Assembly (NCBI GenBank): GCA_947494925.1
Contig: CANLWS010000002.1
Span: 124,001 to 188,000, forward strand
DNA: 64,000 nucleotides
Reading direction: 5' to 3'
Origin: an uncultured Alteromonadaceae bacterium
GTDB taxonomy: Bacteria; Pseudomonadota; Gammaproteobacteria; Enterobacterales; Alteromonadaceae
A program made the position numbers and the translations under genes. Positions within the stretch are counted from its first letter, which is position 1. Each line of letters starts with the position of its first letter. This document shows, one piece after another, positions 53,252 through 63,746 of this stretch. The notes below the pieces were generated by a model that saw only the letters and a list, made by a program, of their open reading frames with translations, did no database searches and was not told the origin of the DNA.

Positions 53252-53281
53252 AAAGAGTGCCGCAGCACTCTTTCAAAGAAA
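53252..53281 (-). terminator. Terminator of the thiolase gene
   Basis: AAAGAGTGC-cgca-GCACTCTTT (53252-53273), a perfect 9-bp stem; the minus-strand product continues TTTTATTT. It lies about 25 nt after the thiolase stop. Confidence 0.85.
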
Positions 53282-53298
53282 ACGAGCGTTTCCGCAGT

Positions 53299-54474
53299 TT
53301 AGATCATTTCAACTGCAATTGCTGTGGCTTCACCACCACCTATGCAGAGAGATGCGACGCCTCGTTTTAAGCTTTTCTGTTTAAGTCCATGAAGCAGAGT
53401 GACGAGAATTCGCGCACCTGATGCTCCAATTGGGTGACCTAGTGCACAAGCCCCGCCCTTAATGTTGACCTTAGCTGGATCAAGATCAAGCTTGGAAATC
53501 GCCAACATTGTCACCATTGCAAACGCTTCGTTGATTTCATAAAGATCAACTTCAGCAGCCGACCATCCGGTTTTATCAAATAATTTCTGCATTGCTCCAA
53601 CTGGGGCAACAGTGAAATCTTCTGGCTTGATAGAGTTGGTGGTATGCCCGACAATTCTGGCCAGCGGCTTTAATCCCAGTGACATTGCTTTGGATTCACT
53701 CATAACCATAAGCGCTGCTCCGCCATCGCTGATAGAGCTGGAGTTGGCAGCTGTTACCGTTCCATCTTTTTTAAATGCCGGTCGCAAATTGGGTATTTTT
53801 TCTGGCATCGCATTTCCAGGCCCTTCATCCACCTCTACTTTGACGTCACCCTTACGGGTCTGAATAGTGACCGGTTCTATTTCATCCTGGAAACTGCCTG
53901 ATTCAATAGCGGACTTAGCACGTGACAATGAAGATAATGCAAATTCATCCATTGCTTCACGAGTGATACCCTCACTGTCGGCTGTGGATTGGGCAAAACA
54001 TCCCATTGCCTGACCATCATAAGCGTTTTCCAAACCATCCATCATCATATGATCCAATACCTGTCCATGACCCATACGATATCCTGCACGTGCTTTTGGT
54101 AACAGGTAAGGTGCATTACTCATACTTTCCATACCGCCAGCAACCACACATTCTGCACTACCCGCTTTAATCAGATCATGAGCCAACATCACAGCTTTCA
54201 TACCTGATCCGCAAACTTTGTTGATGGTTGTGACCCCTGCAGACAAGGGTAAACCGGCGCTTAAGGCTGCTTGTCTGGCAGGCGACTGTCCCAAGCCTGC
54301 CGGTAACACACACCCCATGATAACTTCATCAACTACCTCAGCTGATACATCCTGTAAAGCAGCCTTAATAGCAGTCGCACCAAGTTCAGTCGCCGGCAAT
54401 GCCGACAAACTTCCCATAAATCCCCCCATAGCGGTGCGCTTGGCGGAAACAATAACCACTGATTCATTACTCAT
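53299..54474 (-). CDS. Acetyl-CoA C-acyltransferase (thiolase)
   Basis: A 391-residue thiolase. The active-site Cys is in INKVCGSGMKA (about 85-95), followed by VVAGGMESMSNAPY, the NEAFA motif (about 316), the catalytic His in ALGHPIGASGARI (about 348) and the second Cys in CIGGGEA (about 378). It could cleave acetoacetyl-CoA or 2-methylacetoacetyl-CoA from isoleucine, both relevant to the neighbouring operons. An AGGAG site precedes the start, and its upstream region holds the LiuR boxes, so co-regulation with liu is likely. Confidence 0.95.
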   Translation of the reverse strand: MSNESVVIVSAKRTAMGGFMGSLSALPATELGATAIKAALQDVSAEVVDEVIMGCVLPAGLGQSPARQAALSAGLPLSAGVTTINKVCGSGMKAVMLAHDLIKAGSAECVVAGGMESMSNAPYLLPKARAGYRMGHGQVLDHMMMDGLENAYDGQAMGCFAQSTADSEGITREAMDEFALSSLSRAKSAIESGSFQDEIEPVTIQTRKGDVKVEVDEGPGNAMPEKIPNLRPAFKKDGTVTAANSSSISDGGAALMVMSESKAMSLGLKPLARIVGHTTNSIKPEDFTVAPVGAMQKLFDKTGWSAAEVDLYEINEAFAMVTMLAISKLDLDPAKVNIKGGACALGHPIGASGARILVTLLHGLKQKSLKRGVASLCIGGGEATAIAVEMI

Positions 54475-54591
54475 TTAGGACTCCTAAGGTCGTTTTAAAG
54501 TACAAGGCGTACAGGATTGTGAACATAAGTCTTCACACTTGCCAGCACAATAATTGAGCTTATGTTGACGCTTTGTAACTGTTACTTTACC

Positions 54592-54628
54592 TTTACGTTA
54601 ACTTACACTTTACGTTAACGTAAAGTGT
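54592..54628. promoter_or_regulatory. Tandem LiuR operators between thiolase and liuR
   Basis: Two 16-bp boxes, TTTACGTTAACTTACA (54592-54607) and TTTACGTTAACGTAAA (54609-54624), have centres 17 bp apart. The second sits inside a perfect 24-bp palindrome (54605-54628). The same GTTAAC-centred pattern is found before mmsA. Confidence 0.85.
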
Positions 54629-54639
54629 CACCCTTAAAT
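54609..54639 (+). promoter_or_regulatory. MerR-type promoter of liuR-liuABCDE
   Basis: TTTACG (54609-54614) and TTAAAT (54634-54639) are separated by exactly 19 bp, and the operator covers the spacer. This fits a MerR-family-controlled promoter; the 24 bp from -10 to the start codon at 54663 leave a short leader. Confidence 0.7.
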
Positions 54640-54662
54640 TGTTCCAGACAGAGAATGTAAAG

Positions 54663-55049
54663 ATGGACGAACAGACCTTCAGTATTGGCGAGTTGGCTAA
54701 GTTGTTTGACATAACACCACGATCAATCCGTTTTTATGAAGAACAGGGACTGTTATCCCCCCAACGAAATGGCCAAACTCGTATTTACCTGAAAAAGGAT
54801 AAAGTACGACTCAAGCTTATTCTTCGCGGCAAGCGCCTCGGATTCTCACTAGCTGAAACGAAAACTCTGTTTAATTTATATGATAGCCATCAAAACTCTG
54901 AAGCACAGCTAGAATTTATGCTTCAGATGACAGCACAAAAACGCGCGATGATCCATCAACAACTTGAAGACATTAAAATGTTGATGACTGAACTAGATGA
55001 CGTAGAAGCTCGATGTAAAGAAGAGCTTAGCGAAATAAGACGAGGATAA
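54663..55049 (+). CDS. liuR: MerR family regulator of leucine/isovalerate catabolism
   Basis: The ATG at 54663 is preferred over an in-frame TTG at 54639, which lies inside the promoter. The 128-residue protein has the MerR helix-turn-helix [20 protein letters not shown] (about 5-24, then EEQGLLSP), wing residues, and a dimerisation helix rich in Gln/Glu. It has few cysteines and no metal-binding pattern. Position before liuABCDE and the GTTAAC-centred boxes identify it as LiuR, the known local regulator of this pathway in gammaproteobacteria. Confidence 0.93.
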   Translation: MDEQTFSIGELAKLFDITPRSIRFYEEQGLLSPQRNGQTRIYLKKDKVRLKLILRGKRLGFSLAETKTLFNLYDSHQNSEAQLEFMLQMTAQKRAMIHQQLEDIKMLMTELDDVEARCKEELSEIRRG

Positions 55050-55054
55050 ATCCC

Positions 55055-56224
55055 ATGCATGCACCCTACCCTACACTTAACTTTGGTCTTGGCGAAGACA
55101 TCGATATGTTGCGCGACCACGTTTACAATTTTGCTCAAAGTGAAATTGCTCCTTTGGCAGAAAAAGCCGATCAGGAAAATGCATTCCCCAATGAACTCTG
55201 GCCTAAACTAGGGGACATGGGATTATTGGGCGTTACCGTAGCTGAACAATATGGAGGTTCCGACATGGGTTATCTGGCCCATACAGTCGCTATGGAAGAA
55301 GTCAGCCGCGCTTCAGCGGGTATTGGACTTAGTTATGGTGCGCACTCCAATTTATGTGTTAACCAGATTCACAAAAACGGTAACGAAGAACAAAAACTAA
55401 AGTACTTGCCTAAACTGGTTAGTGGTGAACATATCGGTGCATTGGCAATGAGTGAACCTAATGCTGGCTCTGATGTTGTCAGCATGAAATTACGTGCGGA
55501 TAAAAAAGGTGACGTTTATGTCTTAAATGGCAATAAGATGTGGATCACGAACGGGCCGGATGCCGATACTTTTGTGATTTATGCCAAAACCGATGTGCAT
55601 GCAGGACCAAAAGGAATGACGGCTTTTATCGTCGAACGCGGCACACCTGGGTTTAGTCAGGCTCAGAAGCTGGATAAATTAGGTATGCGTTCATCCAACA
55701 CCTGCGAATTGGTATTTGAAGATGCCGAAGTGCCTGCTGAAAATATTCTTGGTCGGGAAGGAGGCGGTGTTGCTGTACTGATGAGTGGCCTTGACTACGA
55801 ACGCCTGGTTTTGTCTGGGGGTCCTTTGGGCATCATGCAGTCCTGCATGGATTTGGTTGTACCTTATATTCATGATCGGAAACAGTTTGGTCAGTCAATC
55901 GGTGAATTCCAATTGGTGCAGGGAAAAGTAGCAGATATGTACACTCAGATGAATGCAGCTCGCGCTTATGTTTATGCCGTTGCCCGTTCATGTGATCGAG
56001 GAGAAACGACTCGAAAAGATGCTGCTGGTGCTATCCTTTATGCTGCTGAACTGGCAACCAAAATGTCTTTGGATGCCATCCAGCTGCTGGGTGGCAATGG
56101 TTACATAAACGAATTCTCTGCAGGACGTTTGTTGCGGGATGCAAAATTGTATGAAATCGGCGCGGGTACCTCTGAAATTCGTCGTATGTTGATTGGTAGA
56201 GAGTTATTCAAAGAGTCTATGTAA
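55055..56224 (+). CDS. liuA: Isovaleryl-CoA dehydrogenase
   Basis: A 389-residue FAD enzyme that makes 3-methylcrotonyl-CoA. It has [32 protein letters not shown] and [11 protein letters not shown]. The catalytic Glu is probably in [12 protein letters not shown] (about 248), the isovaleryl-CoA dehydrogenase position, while the C-terminal MCAD-type Glu is replaced ([13 protein letters not shown]). That fixes the substrate class. It starts 5 bp after liuR. Confidence 0.96.
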   Translation: MHAPYPTLNFGLGEDIDMLRDHVYNFAQSEIAPLAEKADQENAFPNELWPKLGDMGLLGVTVAEQYGGSDMGYLAHTVAMEEVSRASAGIGLSYGAHSNLCVNQIHKNGNEEQKLKYLPKLVSGEHIGALAMSEPNAGSDVVSMKLRADKKGDVYVLNGNKMWITNGPDADTFVIYAKTDVHAGPKGMTAFIVERGTPGFSQAQKLDKLGMRSSNTCELVFEDAEVPAENILGREGGGVAVLMSGLDYERLVLSGGPLGIMQSCMDLVVPYIHDRKQFGQSIGEFQLVQGKVADMYTQMNAARAYVYAVARSCDRGETTRKDAAGAILYAAELATKMSLDAIQLLGGNGYINEFSAGRLLRDAKLYEIGAGTSEIRRMLIGRELFKESM

Positions 56225-56303
56225 TAACGTTTTCAGGTCGTTGGGACTGACATTAAACTGTCATCCCGACATGCCATATTGAGATTAAACAGGAGCCCTT
56301 TCT

Positions 56304-57911
56304 GTGCCCCGTATAACAAGTAAAATAAACATTAAAAATCAATCATTTGCTGACAATGCTGCGCATATGCAGGCACAGGTAAATGATCTGAAGGAAAAAG
56401 TCGCGCAAATCAAACAAGGCGGCGGAGAAAAATCCAATAAACGTCACACTGATCGAGGGAAATTGTTGCCCCGTGATAGAATTAATGGGTTGCTTGATGA
56501 AGGTTCACCCTTCCTCGAGCTCTCGCAATTGGCTGCTTGGAACGTATATGAAGATTATGTACCCGCGGCTGGCGTGATTGCGGGAATTGGTCGCGTATCC
56601 GGGGTTGAGTGCATGATAGTAGCGAATGATGCAACTGTAAAAGGTGGAAGTTACTATCCACTTACAGTTAAAAAACATTTACGGGCTCAGACCGTTGCAG
56701 AACAAAACAACCTGCCTTGTATTTACCTGGTGGATTCAGGCGGTGCTAATTTACCGAGACAAGATGATGTGTTTCCTGATCGAGAGCATTTTGGCCGTAT
56801 TTTCTTCAATCAGGCTAACCTGTCAGCGCAAAACATTCCGCAGATAGCGGTGGTAATGGGCTCCTGTACGGCAGGCGGTGCCTATGTACCGGCCATGGCA
56901 GACGAATCTATCATAGTGAAAAACCAAGGCACCATATTTCTAGGTGGCCCTCCTTTGGTAAAAGCCGCGACGGGCGAAGTGGTTAGTGCGGAAGACTTGG
57001 GCGGAGGCGATGTACATACCCGCACGTCCGGCGTGGTGGATCATCTTGCCAACAATGACCATCATGCGTTGCAATTGGCCAGAGACGCGGTCGCAAGGCT
57101 CAACCGAAGCAAACCGCTGACGTTAGATGTCAAAGCACCAGTGGCTCCAGCTTATTCAAGCGATGAAATTTACGGCATTATTCCCAAAGATAGCCGTCAA
57201 CCATATGACGTGCGTGAAGTGATTGCCCGGGTTGTGGATGGATCTGAATTCGATGAATTCAAGGCTTTGTTTGGCACCACCCTGGTCTGCGGTTTTGCCC
57301 GAGTTCACGGCTACCCAGTAGGGATCGTTGCCAACAACGGTATTTTGTTCTCTGAGTCTGCACAGAAAGGTGCTCACTTCATTGAGCTCTGTGCGCAACG
57401 AAAAATTCCATTGGTTTTTCTGCAAAATATCACCGGATTTATGGTTGGTAAGCAATATGAATCTGGCGGCATCGCAAAACACGGTGCCAAAATGGTAACA
57501 GCAGTAGCCTGTGCTAAGGTCCCAAAGTTCACAATACTCATAGGCGGCAGTTTCGGAGCAGGTAATTATGGCATGTGCGGACGTGCATACGATCCTCGTT
57601 TTATGTTCATGTGGCCAAATGCACGTATCTCGGTAATGGGTGGAGAACAAGCGGCCGGAGTGCTAGCTCAGGTTAAGCGGGATCAAAAAGAACGGGCCGG
57701 AGAAGGCTGGAGCGAACAAGAAGAATCTGCTTTCAAACAACCTGTCATTGATACCTATGAAGAACAGGGCCATCCCTATTACGCGTCAGCCAGGTTGTGG
57801 GATGATGGAGTCATTGACCCCGCTGATACACGTTTTGTATTGGGGTTATCTCTGTCTGCAGCGCTAAACAAACCCATCGAAGATACACACTTCGGTGTAT
57901 TCAGAATGTAA
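56304..57911 (+). CDS. liuB: Methylcrotonyl-CoA carboxylase carboxyltransferase (beta) subunit
   Basis: A 535-residue biotin-dependent carboxyltransferase with a GTG start at 56304 behind AGGAG. Features: [77 protein letters not shown] and [20 protein letters not shown], all typical of MCC beta rather than propionyl-CoA carboxylase. With LiuD it carboxylates 3-methylcrotonyl-CoA. Confidence 0.97.
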   Translation: MPRITSKINIKNQSFADNAAHMQAQVNDLKEKVAQIKQGGGEKSNKRHTDRGKLLPRDRINGLLDEGSPFLELSQLAAWNVYEDYVPAAGVIAGIGRVSGVECMIVANDATVKGGSYYPLTVKKHLRAQTVAEQNNLPCIYLVDSGGANLPRQDDVFPDREHFGRIFFNQANLSAQNIPQIAVVMGSCTAGGAYVPAMADESIIVKNQGTIFLGGPPLVKAATGEVVSAEDLGGGDVHTRTSGVVDHLANNDHHALQLARDAVARLNRSKPLTLDVKAPVAPAYSSDEIYGIIPKDSRQPYDVREVIARVVDGSEFDEFKALFGTTLVCGFARVHGYPVGIVANNGILFSESAQKGAHFIELCAQRKIPLVFLQNITGFMVGKQYESGGIAKHGAKMVTAVACAKVPKFTILIGGSFGAGNYGMCGRAYDPRFMFMWPNARISVMGGEQAAGVLAQVKRDQKERAGEGWSEQEESAFKQPVIDTYEEQGHPYYASARLWDDGVIDPADTRFVLGLSLSAALNKPIEDTHFGVFRM

Positions 57912-57925
57912 CGGAGAGTACGCAA

Positions 57926-58723
57926 ATGAATGAACCAGAAAAATCTGTACTGTTCGATATAGATAGCAGAGGTGTTGCAACAGTCACGCTTAATCGCCCT
58001 GAAAAACATAATGCATTTGATGACGCAATCATTGCTGAACTCACCGCTATATTCAAAAAAGTGGCTCTGACAGAATCCGTTCGCGTGATGATATTACAAG
58101 CCAATGGTAAAAGCTTCTGTGCAGGTGCTGACCTGAATTGGATGAAGCGCATGGCTCAATACAGTTACGAAGAAAATCTGGCAGATGCGAATGCCTTGGC
58201 TGAGATGCTACACACCCTGCATAGCCTGCCAAAGCCAACCATTGCCAGAGTGCAAGGTGCTGCTTTTGGTGGCGCAGTTGGCCTGGTCGCCTGCTGCGAC
58301 ATCGCCATAGGCACAAAGCTGAGTAAGTTCTGTCTCAGTGAAGTGAAACTAGGGTTGATTCCGGCAACCATCAGTCCCTATGTTATTGATGCCATCGGAG
58401 CGAGACTCTCACGTCGTTATTTCATGACGGCTGAAGTTTTCTCAGCTCGTCGGGCCCGCAGGATGGGCTTGCTTAGCGAAGCCGTCACACAGGAAGAAAT
58501 CGATGGTGAAATCGAAATGCTGATTGAACACATTCTTGGTAACGGCCCTGAAGCCGTCACGGCTGCAAAACAACTGGTTTTCGATGTAAAAGATCTGGAA
58601 TTGGGTGAAGAGTTGTTAGAAAAAACCAGTTTGCGTATAGCAACAGCAAGAGTTTCAGCGGAAGGTCAGGAAGGTCTGAGCGCCTTTTTGGAAAAGCGTC
58701 CAGCAAAATGGCAGGTGAATTAA
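57926..58723 (+). CDS. liuC: Methylglutaconyl-CoA hydratase
   Basis: A 265-residue crotonase that hydrates 3-methylglutaconyl-CoA to HMG-CoA. Oxyanion segments are SFCAGADLNWMKRM (about 62-75) and GAAFGGAVGLVACCDIAI (about 110-127), with KLGLIPATISPYV. It lies between liuB (14-bp gap) and liuD (directly adjacent). It is the only stand-alone enoyl-CoA hydratase in the window, and may also serve the valine route, whose operon lacks one. Confidence 0.94.
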   Translation: MNEPEKSVLFDIDSRGVATVTLNRPEKHNAFDDAIIAELTAIFKKVALTESVRVMILQANGKSFCAGADLNWMKRMAQYSYEENLADANALAEMLHTLHSLPKPTIARVQGAAFGGAVGLVACCDIAIGTKLSKFCLSEVKLGLIPATISPYVIDAIGARLSRRYFMTAEVFSARRARRMGLLSEAVTQEEIDGEIEMLIEHILGNGPEAVTAAKQLVFDVKDLELGEELLEKTSLRIATARVSAEGQEGLSAFLEKRPAKWQVN

Positions 58724-60730
58724 ATGTTCAATAAGTTACTGATTGCCAATCGTGGCGAAATTTGCTGCAGAATTATAAAAACAGCACAAAAAATGGGTAT
58801 CGCCACAGTCGCGGTATTTTCCGATGCTGATGCCAATGCATTACACGTTAAAATGGCTGATGAAGCTGTCAATATAGGTCCTGCCCCCTCGAGAGACAGC
58901 TACCTTCAAGCTCAACGCGTAATTGATGTGGCGATAAAAGTCGGTGCCGATGCCATCCACCCAGGTTACGGATTTCTATCAGAAAATGCTGAGTTTTGTC
59001 GCTTGTGTGAGCAAAACAATATTGTTTTCGTTGGTCCTCCCGTTGGAGCAATTGAAGCAATGGGAAGTAAATCTGCAGCCAAACAAATAATGGAAAAAGC
59101 CGGTGTACCCCTAGTCCCTGGTCATCATGGAGAAGATCAGGACCCTGCAATTCTGAAAAAACACGCCGATGAAATGGGCTATCCGGTACTGCTGAAAGCA
59201 GCCGCTGGTGGCGGGGGCAAGGGTATGCGTCAAGTATGGTCTGAAACTGAATTTCAGGCAGCTCTGGATGCAGCCAAACGGGAAGCACTTTCCAGTTTTA
59301 ACGATGACTTGATGCTGGTGGAAAAATACCTGACCCAACCTCGCCATGTGGAGATACAGGTTTTCTGTGACAATCACGGAAAAGGCGTATTTTTGTTTGA
59401 GCGAGATTGCTCAGTACAGCGACGCCATCAAAAAGTGATGGAAGAAGCCCCTGCTCCAGGTATGACTGAAGCGCTCCGTGAGCAAATGGGTGATGCTGCT
59501 CTAAAGGCTGCTGCCGCCATAGGCTACAGTGGAGCTGGTACGGTTGAATTCCTGCTCGATGTAGACGGCAGCTTCTATTTCATGGAAATGAATACCCGCT
59601 TGCAGGTTGAGCACCCCGTCACCGAAATGATCAGTGGTCAGGATTTGGTTGAGTGGCAACTCCGCGTGGCTAGCAACGAACACCTTCCCAAGACTCAAGA
59701 TCAGCTCAGTATCAATGGGCACGCATTTGAAGCACGAGTTTATGCAGAAGATCCTGATAACGATTTTTTACCTGCAACGGGCACATTGCATCTACTTCAG
59801 CCACCAATTGAAAGTCAAAACGTCCGAGTCGATACTGGCGTAAATCAAGGGGATGAAGTCTCGGTTTATTATGATCCAATGATTGCCAAGCTGATTGTCT
59901 GGGATGAAAGTCGTGATAAGGCGCTTTCTCGTCTGGCCAAAGCGTTGTCTGAATATCATGTTGAAGGTGTCACCACGAACATCGATTTTCTCTACAATCT
60001 TGCGAACTGCAAACCATTCAGGGACGCCCAACTAACCACTAATTTTATTGAACAACATAATGAATCATTGTTCGTGGAAAATGAGCAGGATCTGAAATCG
60101 TTGTTACCAGTGGCGGCTTTGTATCTGGTGCTTGAAAAAGATAAAGCAAGTACGAATACGAGTCAGGATGCCTACTCCCCATGGCAACTCAATAACAATT
60201 GGCGAGCGAATGAACAGCACGCTGAAACTGTGACTATTTCAACAAAAGATGCGGTGTTTGACCTGATTGTTCGTCAAAGTGGACATGGCAACAACCAGAC
60301 TTTTTCGATTGAAAGTCTGGGCCAGAAGTATTCTTGCCAAGGGGAACTTGAAGGTGAAAACCTGACTGTCAATATTGACGGCCATAGGAGCAGAGCAACT
60401 GTGGTTAAACACGACAAAGGTTACTCGCTTTTTACTAGTGAGCTCGCGTTCAAATTCAACCAAATCAAGCCAGATTTTGGACTGACGGACGAAGATGACC
60501 ATAATGCTGGATTTACCGCACCTATGAATGGGACAGTCGTAGCTCTATTGGTTGAACCTGGTCAGGCAGTTGAAAAAGGTCAGACCCTGATGATCATGGA
60601 AGCAATGAAAATGGAACACGCTCTCACTGCTTCATCACCCGGCAAAGTAACTGAGTTTTTCTATCAAGCCGGAGATTTGGTTGATGGTGGTGCTGAGTTA
60701 CTAGAGTTTGAAGAGGATGAAAACACTTAA
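58724..60730 (+). CDS. liuD: Methylcrotonyl-CoA carboxylase biotin (alpha) subunit
   Basis: A 668-residue protein: biotin carboxylase domain (about 1-445; [44 protein letters not shown]), a linker domain, and a C-terminal biotinyl domain with IMEAMKMEH (biotin Lys about 629). It supplies carboxybiotin to LiuB. The stop shares one base with the liuE start (60730). Confidence 0.97.
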   Translation: MFNKLLIANRGEICCRIIKTAQKMGIATVAVFSDADANALHVKMADEAVNIGPAPSRDSYLQAQRVIDVAIKVGADAIHPGYGFLSENAEFCRLCEQNNIVFVGPPVGAIEAMGSKSAAKQIMEKAGVPLVPGHHGEDQDPAILKKHADEMGYPVLLKAAAGGGGKGMRQVWSETEFQAALDAAKREALSSFNDDLMLVEKYLTQPRHVEIQVFCDNHGKGVFLFERDCSVQRRHQKVMEEAPAPGMTEALREQMGDAALKAAAAIGYSGAGTVEFLLDVDGSFYFMEMNTRLQVEHPVTEMISGQDLVEWQLRVASNEHLPKTQDQLSINGHAFEARVYAEDPDNDFLPATGTLHLLQPPIESQNVRVDTGVNQGDEVSVYYDPMIAKLIVWDESRDKALSRLAKALSEYHVEGVTTNIDFLYNLANCKPFRDAQLTTNFIEQHNESLFVENEQDLKSLLPVAALYLVLEKDKASTNTSQDAYSPWQLNNNWRANEQHAETVTISTKDAVFDLIVRQSGHGNNQTFSIESLGQKYSCQGELEGENLTVNIDGHRSRATVVKHDKGYSLFTSELAFKFNQIKPDFGLTDEDDHNAGFTAPMNGTVVALLVEPGQAVEKGQTLMIMEAMKMEHALTASSPGKVTEFFYQAGDLVDGGAELLEFEEDENT

Positions 60731-61626
60731 TGAACTTGCCTGACAAAGTCACCATAGTAGAAGTTGGTCCAAGAGATGGCCTTCAAAACGAGAAACAAGT
60801 TGTCCCGCTTGATGCCAAAGTCAAACTGATTGAAAGTCTGGCAGATAGCGGGCTCACAATTGTTGAAGCAGGTAGTTTTGTGTCTCCCAAATGGGTGCCT
60901 CAAATGGCGGATAGTGCTGATGTTTTTGCACAGCTTTCACGCAATGATACAGTCACCTACACTGCATTAACACCGAATATGCGAGGGTTTGAAAGTGCTT
61001 TGGCATCAAAAGTTGATGAAGTGGCAGTGTTTGGTGCTGCGTCTGAAAGTTTTTCCATGAAAAACATAAACTGCTCAATCGAGGAAAGCCTGGAGCGTTT
61101 TTCACCCGTCATCGAGGCGGCAAAGGCCAGCAATCTCAAGGTCAGAGGTTATGTTTCCTGTGTGCTTGGCTGTCCTTACGAAGGGGAAATCGCACCTCAG
61201 AAAGTAGCACAGGTAGCCGCGCGATTGGTCGAAAAGGGCTGTTATGAAATTTCACTGGGTGACACCATAGGTGTTGGCACTCCGCTTAAAACTCAGAAAA
61301 TGTTGCAAGCTGTAATGGAACAAGTACCTGTAGATAAACTGGCTGTGCATTTCCATGATACCTACGGTCAGGCGTTAGCAAATATACTGGTTGCAATACA
61401 AATGGGTATCAAGGTAGTGGACAGTGCAGTCGCTGGTTTAGGTGGCTGCCCATACGCCAAAGGTGCATCAGGGAATGTTGCTACCGAAGATGTTTTATAT
61501 ATGCTGCATGGCATGGGCATTGAAACAGGTGTTGACCTGGATAAAGTCACCAGAGCCGGCCAACAAATTATGGCCGAACTGGGCAGACAATCTCAATCGA
61601 AAGTGGCTACTGCTCTAGCGAGTTGA
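60730..61626 (+). CDS. liuE: Hydroxymethylglutaryl-CoA lyase
   Basis: A 298-residue DRE-TIM enzyme that splits HMG-CoA to acetoacetate and acetyl-CoA. Motifs: [13 protein letters not shown] (10-22), [24 protein letters not shown] (about 141-152), [23 protein letters not shown] (metal His) and the loop [19 protein letters not shown] with the catalytic Cys. It completes the liu operon. No CoA-transferase for acetoacetate is seen directly after it. Confidence 0.97.
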   Translation: MNLPDKVTIVEVGPRDGLQNEKQVVPLDAKVKLIESLADSGLTIVEAGSFVSPKWVPQMADSADVFAQLSRNDTVTYTALTPNMRGFESALASKVDEVAVFGAASESFSMKNINCSIEESLERFSPVIEAAKASNLKVRGYVSCVLGCPYEGEIAPQKVAQVAARLVEKGCYEISLGDTIGVGTPLKTQKMLQAVMEQVPVDKLAVHFHDTYGQALANILVAIQMGIKVVDSAVAGLGGCPYAKGASGNVATEDVLYMLHGMGIETGVDLDKVTRAGQQIMAELGRQSQSKVATALAS

Positions 61627-61648
61627 GCCTTTTTTTACACTAATATTG

Positions 61649-61684
61649 CCCGGGAAAATAATGAAGTTATATTTTTTTCCTGGG
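61649..61684. terminator. Hairpin between liuE and the solute-binding protein gene
   Basis: CCCGGGAAAA (61649-61658) pairs with TTTTCCTGGG (61675-61684) around a 16-nt loop that contains the minus gene's TAA stop (61667-61669). It can serve both convergent transcripts. Confidence 0.6.
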
Positions 61685-63562
61685 TAAAACACCCAACCCA
61701 AACTCCTGCAAATACTGCTTATAAATGTCTGTTTTTTTAACTTCTGCAATGCGCTTGTTTACTTCTTCAACCAGTTTTGCATGTTTGCTGGATAAAAAAT
61801 GGTGGGCCGAAATTGACTCGAGTTGTATGAAGCAATTATTGTCCAACTCCAGGCGATGAGCATACAGATCGGGTTCAAATGCCAACACATAATCAATCTC
61901 TCCATTACGTAAAGCACGCCACGAATCTTCGGAATTTCTCTGAGAAATAAGGCTTGCACCTAGTTCAGATGCCCAATAACTGAGCCGAATTGCTTCTGCC
62001 ACCATACTAACTTTTTGGGTTTTCTTTAATGCTCCGGGACCCAACTCGCAATTGTTTTTTTCTGATCCAATAAGATAAACACCGGTTTCGGCAAGAGGTT
62101 CTGTCAACTTAATGGATTTACCTTCAAAGCCAGGGTCATCCACAACGCTGACTAATATGCCGTCAGAGCCTAAGTCCAAAGATTTAATATCAGGAAAACG
62201 GGTCACGGAAATATCGTACCCCAAGGGCGAGTATACCAGGTTCAAGATTTTTGAGGCCAGGAAGGTACCTTTCAAGCCTTTTAAGGTCGAAAAATTGAGT
62301 AATGGCTCAAGCTCCTTAGCCTCCGGCTTCCCATCTGCTATGTCGACTGTCTTCTCTTCCATCAAATGCCTTATTGGCAATGCAGATGCAGTATTAAAAC
62401 TGGCGATTATAGAATCCGTCCATGCTTTGGTAACCGCCGGTGGTGCTTCTCTATCAAAATATTGCAGTAGCTTGCCAGCTTGGCTGGTACGTTTATTAGC
62501 TGCGAGCGTTCTTTCTGACAATCTGAGTGATTGACTGGGTTGATTACTGACAGAAAGCCAGCCGAGCTCGTAAGCAAGTGAATCAATTGCAGAATATTTG
62601 ATAATGAAATCGAGAAAAACAGCAACTTCGTTTCGCTTATTCGTCGAACTCGGCACCACAAAGACTTCCATCGGTGCAACCTCGATGGAATTAGGTACCT
62701 GCTTTTGATAAGGAAAAGGGAAGAACCCTATTTTGTCATTTCCAAGTCGCTGAGCTTGGCCTTCCACAAATTGTGCAAGTAACGTCATAGCGGCTTGCTT
62801 TCTGAGCAAAGCCGGTATTGCCTGGTCCCACCGCCATGTATGCTTTGGTGCAAAAAACAATTCATTGCTAACCAGGTATTCAAATAATGACAGCAATGTT
62901 GATTGCTGCAGTTTCGTTCCAAATTGGCCTCGAATCAAGTCATCCCGTAAGGCGACACCGCCGGTATCAGCCGCGAAGTAATCCAGCCAGGCCAAAACAG
63001 GCCAGCCATCGGAAGAGGCTTGGATAAGCGGAGTTATGTCGTTGTCTCGTAGTGTTTTTATAAGTAGAGTGAATTCCCGCCAATTGGCTGGAGGCTTGAG
63101 GTTTAATTCTGCAAAAATTTCCTTGTTGTAATAGAAGCCCCAGATATATTGACCTATGGGCAGAGCATAAATACTGTCGTGAAAAGTGACGGTATCAACC
63201 CCACTCGTCTGCAACTGGGCCTTAAGCAAGTCTGAATCTATCAAGCTGTCGATAGGCAATATTGTTTGCGCGTCAACCAGTTTTTCAAGCCGGTTGCCTG
63301 CCTGCCAATAGAGCAGGTCATAGCCACCTAGTTCTATCCAGTCCTGAATGTGCTTTTTGAAGGTAATGTCACTGTAGAAATCAAGCTGCACTTTTACATT
63401 GCTGGCTGCTTCAAATTGTCCAAACAGGCGGCTATAGGTTGCCATTTGTTTTTCACCAGTAGCAAGCAATGCGACGCGAATGCTGGTTTTGTCGGCAGAA
63501 AGACCCTGCCCCTGACACAAAGCAAGCAAAGCTAAGAGGACTAATGACCTTAAAAATCGCAT
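61667..63562 (-). CDS. Two-domain periplasmic solute-binding protein (SBP1-SBP3 fusion)
   Basis: A 631-residue protein with a signal peptide (about 1-22). Residues 28-400 look like a family-1 (sugar-type) ABC binding protein: LFGQFEAASNVKVQLDFYSD, YDLLYWQAGNRLEKLV, ALPIGQYIWGFYYNKEIFAE, PANWREFTLLIKTLRDN. Residues about 430-631 look like a family-3 (amino-acid-type) binding domain: AIRLSYWASELGASLI, SWRALRNGEIDYVLAF, KTDIYKQYLQEFGLG. No permease, ATPase or signalling domain is attached or adjacent. It may be a receptor module for a signalling partner or an orphan binding protein. The two-domain reading is from sequence pattern only. Confidence 0.8.
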   Translation of the reverse strand: MRFLRSLVLLALLALCQGQGLSADKTSIRVALLATGEKQMATYSRLFGQFEAASNVKVQLDFYSDITFKKHIQDWIELGGYDLLYWQAGNRLEKLVDAQTILPIDSLIDSDLLKAQLQTSGVDTVTFHDSIYALPIGQYIWGFYYNKEIFAELNLKPPANWREFTLLIKTLRDNDITPLIQASSDGWPVLAWLDYFAADTGGVALRDDLIRGQFGTKLQQSTLLSLFEYLVSNELFFAPKHTWRWDQAIPALLRKQAAMTLLAQFVEGQAQRLGNDKIGFFPFPYQKQVPNSIEVAPMEVFVVPSSTNKRNEVAVFLDFIIKYSAIDSLAYELGWLSVSNQPSQSLRLSERTLAANKRTSQAGKLLQYFDREAPPAVTKAWTDSIIASFNTASALPIRHLMEEKTVDIADGKPEAKELEPLLNFSTLKGLKGTFLASKILNLVYSPLGYDISVTRFPDIKSLDLGSDGILVSVVDDPGFEGKSIKLTEPLAETGVYLIGSEKNNCELGPGALKKTQKVSMVAEAIRLSYWASELGASLISQRNSEDSWRALRNGEIDYVLAFEPDLYAHRLELDNNCFIQLESISAHHFLSSKHAKLVEEVNKRIAEVKKTDIYKQYLQEFGLGVLPRKKI

Positions 63563-63746
63563 GACGCTCTCTTATTTGGCGTCTTCCTTGAACCGCAAAT
63601 TTTCAACCAAATTAACATATTAGGTTAAAAAAACAACGTTATACGCTTTACTCGAAACCGTTGGTTTCAAAATTTGAGAAGTTTTTCTACCTCCCACTCT
63701 CAAACTAAATCTCTGTCCGCTTTTACTAAGATATTCTCAACAGATA

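Noticed and set aside
57156-57650. 164-codon minus-strand open frame inside liuB
   Set aside because: The carboxyltransferase motifs on the plus strand explain the DNA; the antisense protein has no plausible pattern.
58869-59288. 139-codon minus-strand open frame inside liuD
   Set aside because: It lies opposite the biotin carboxylase core and has no start signal or motif.
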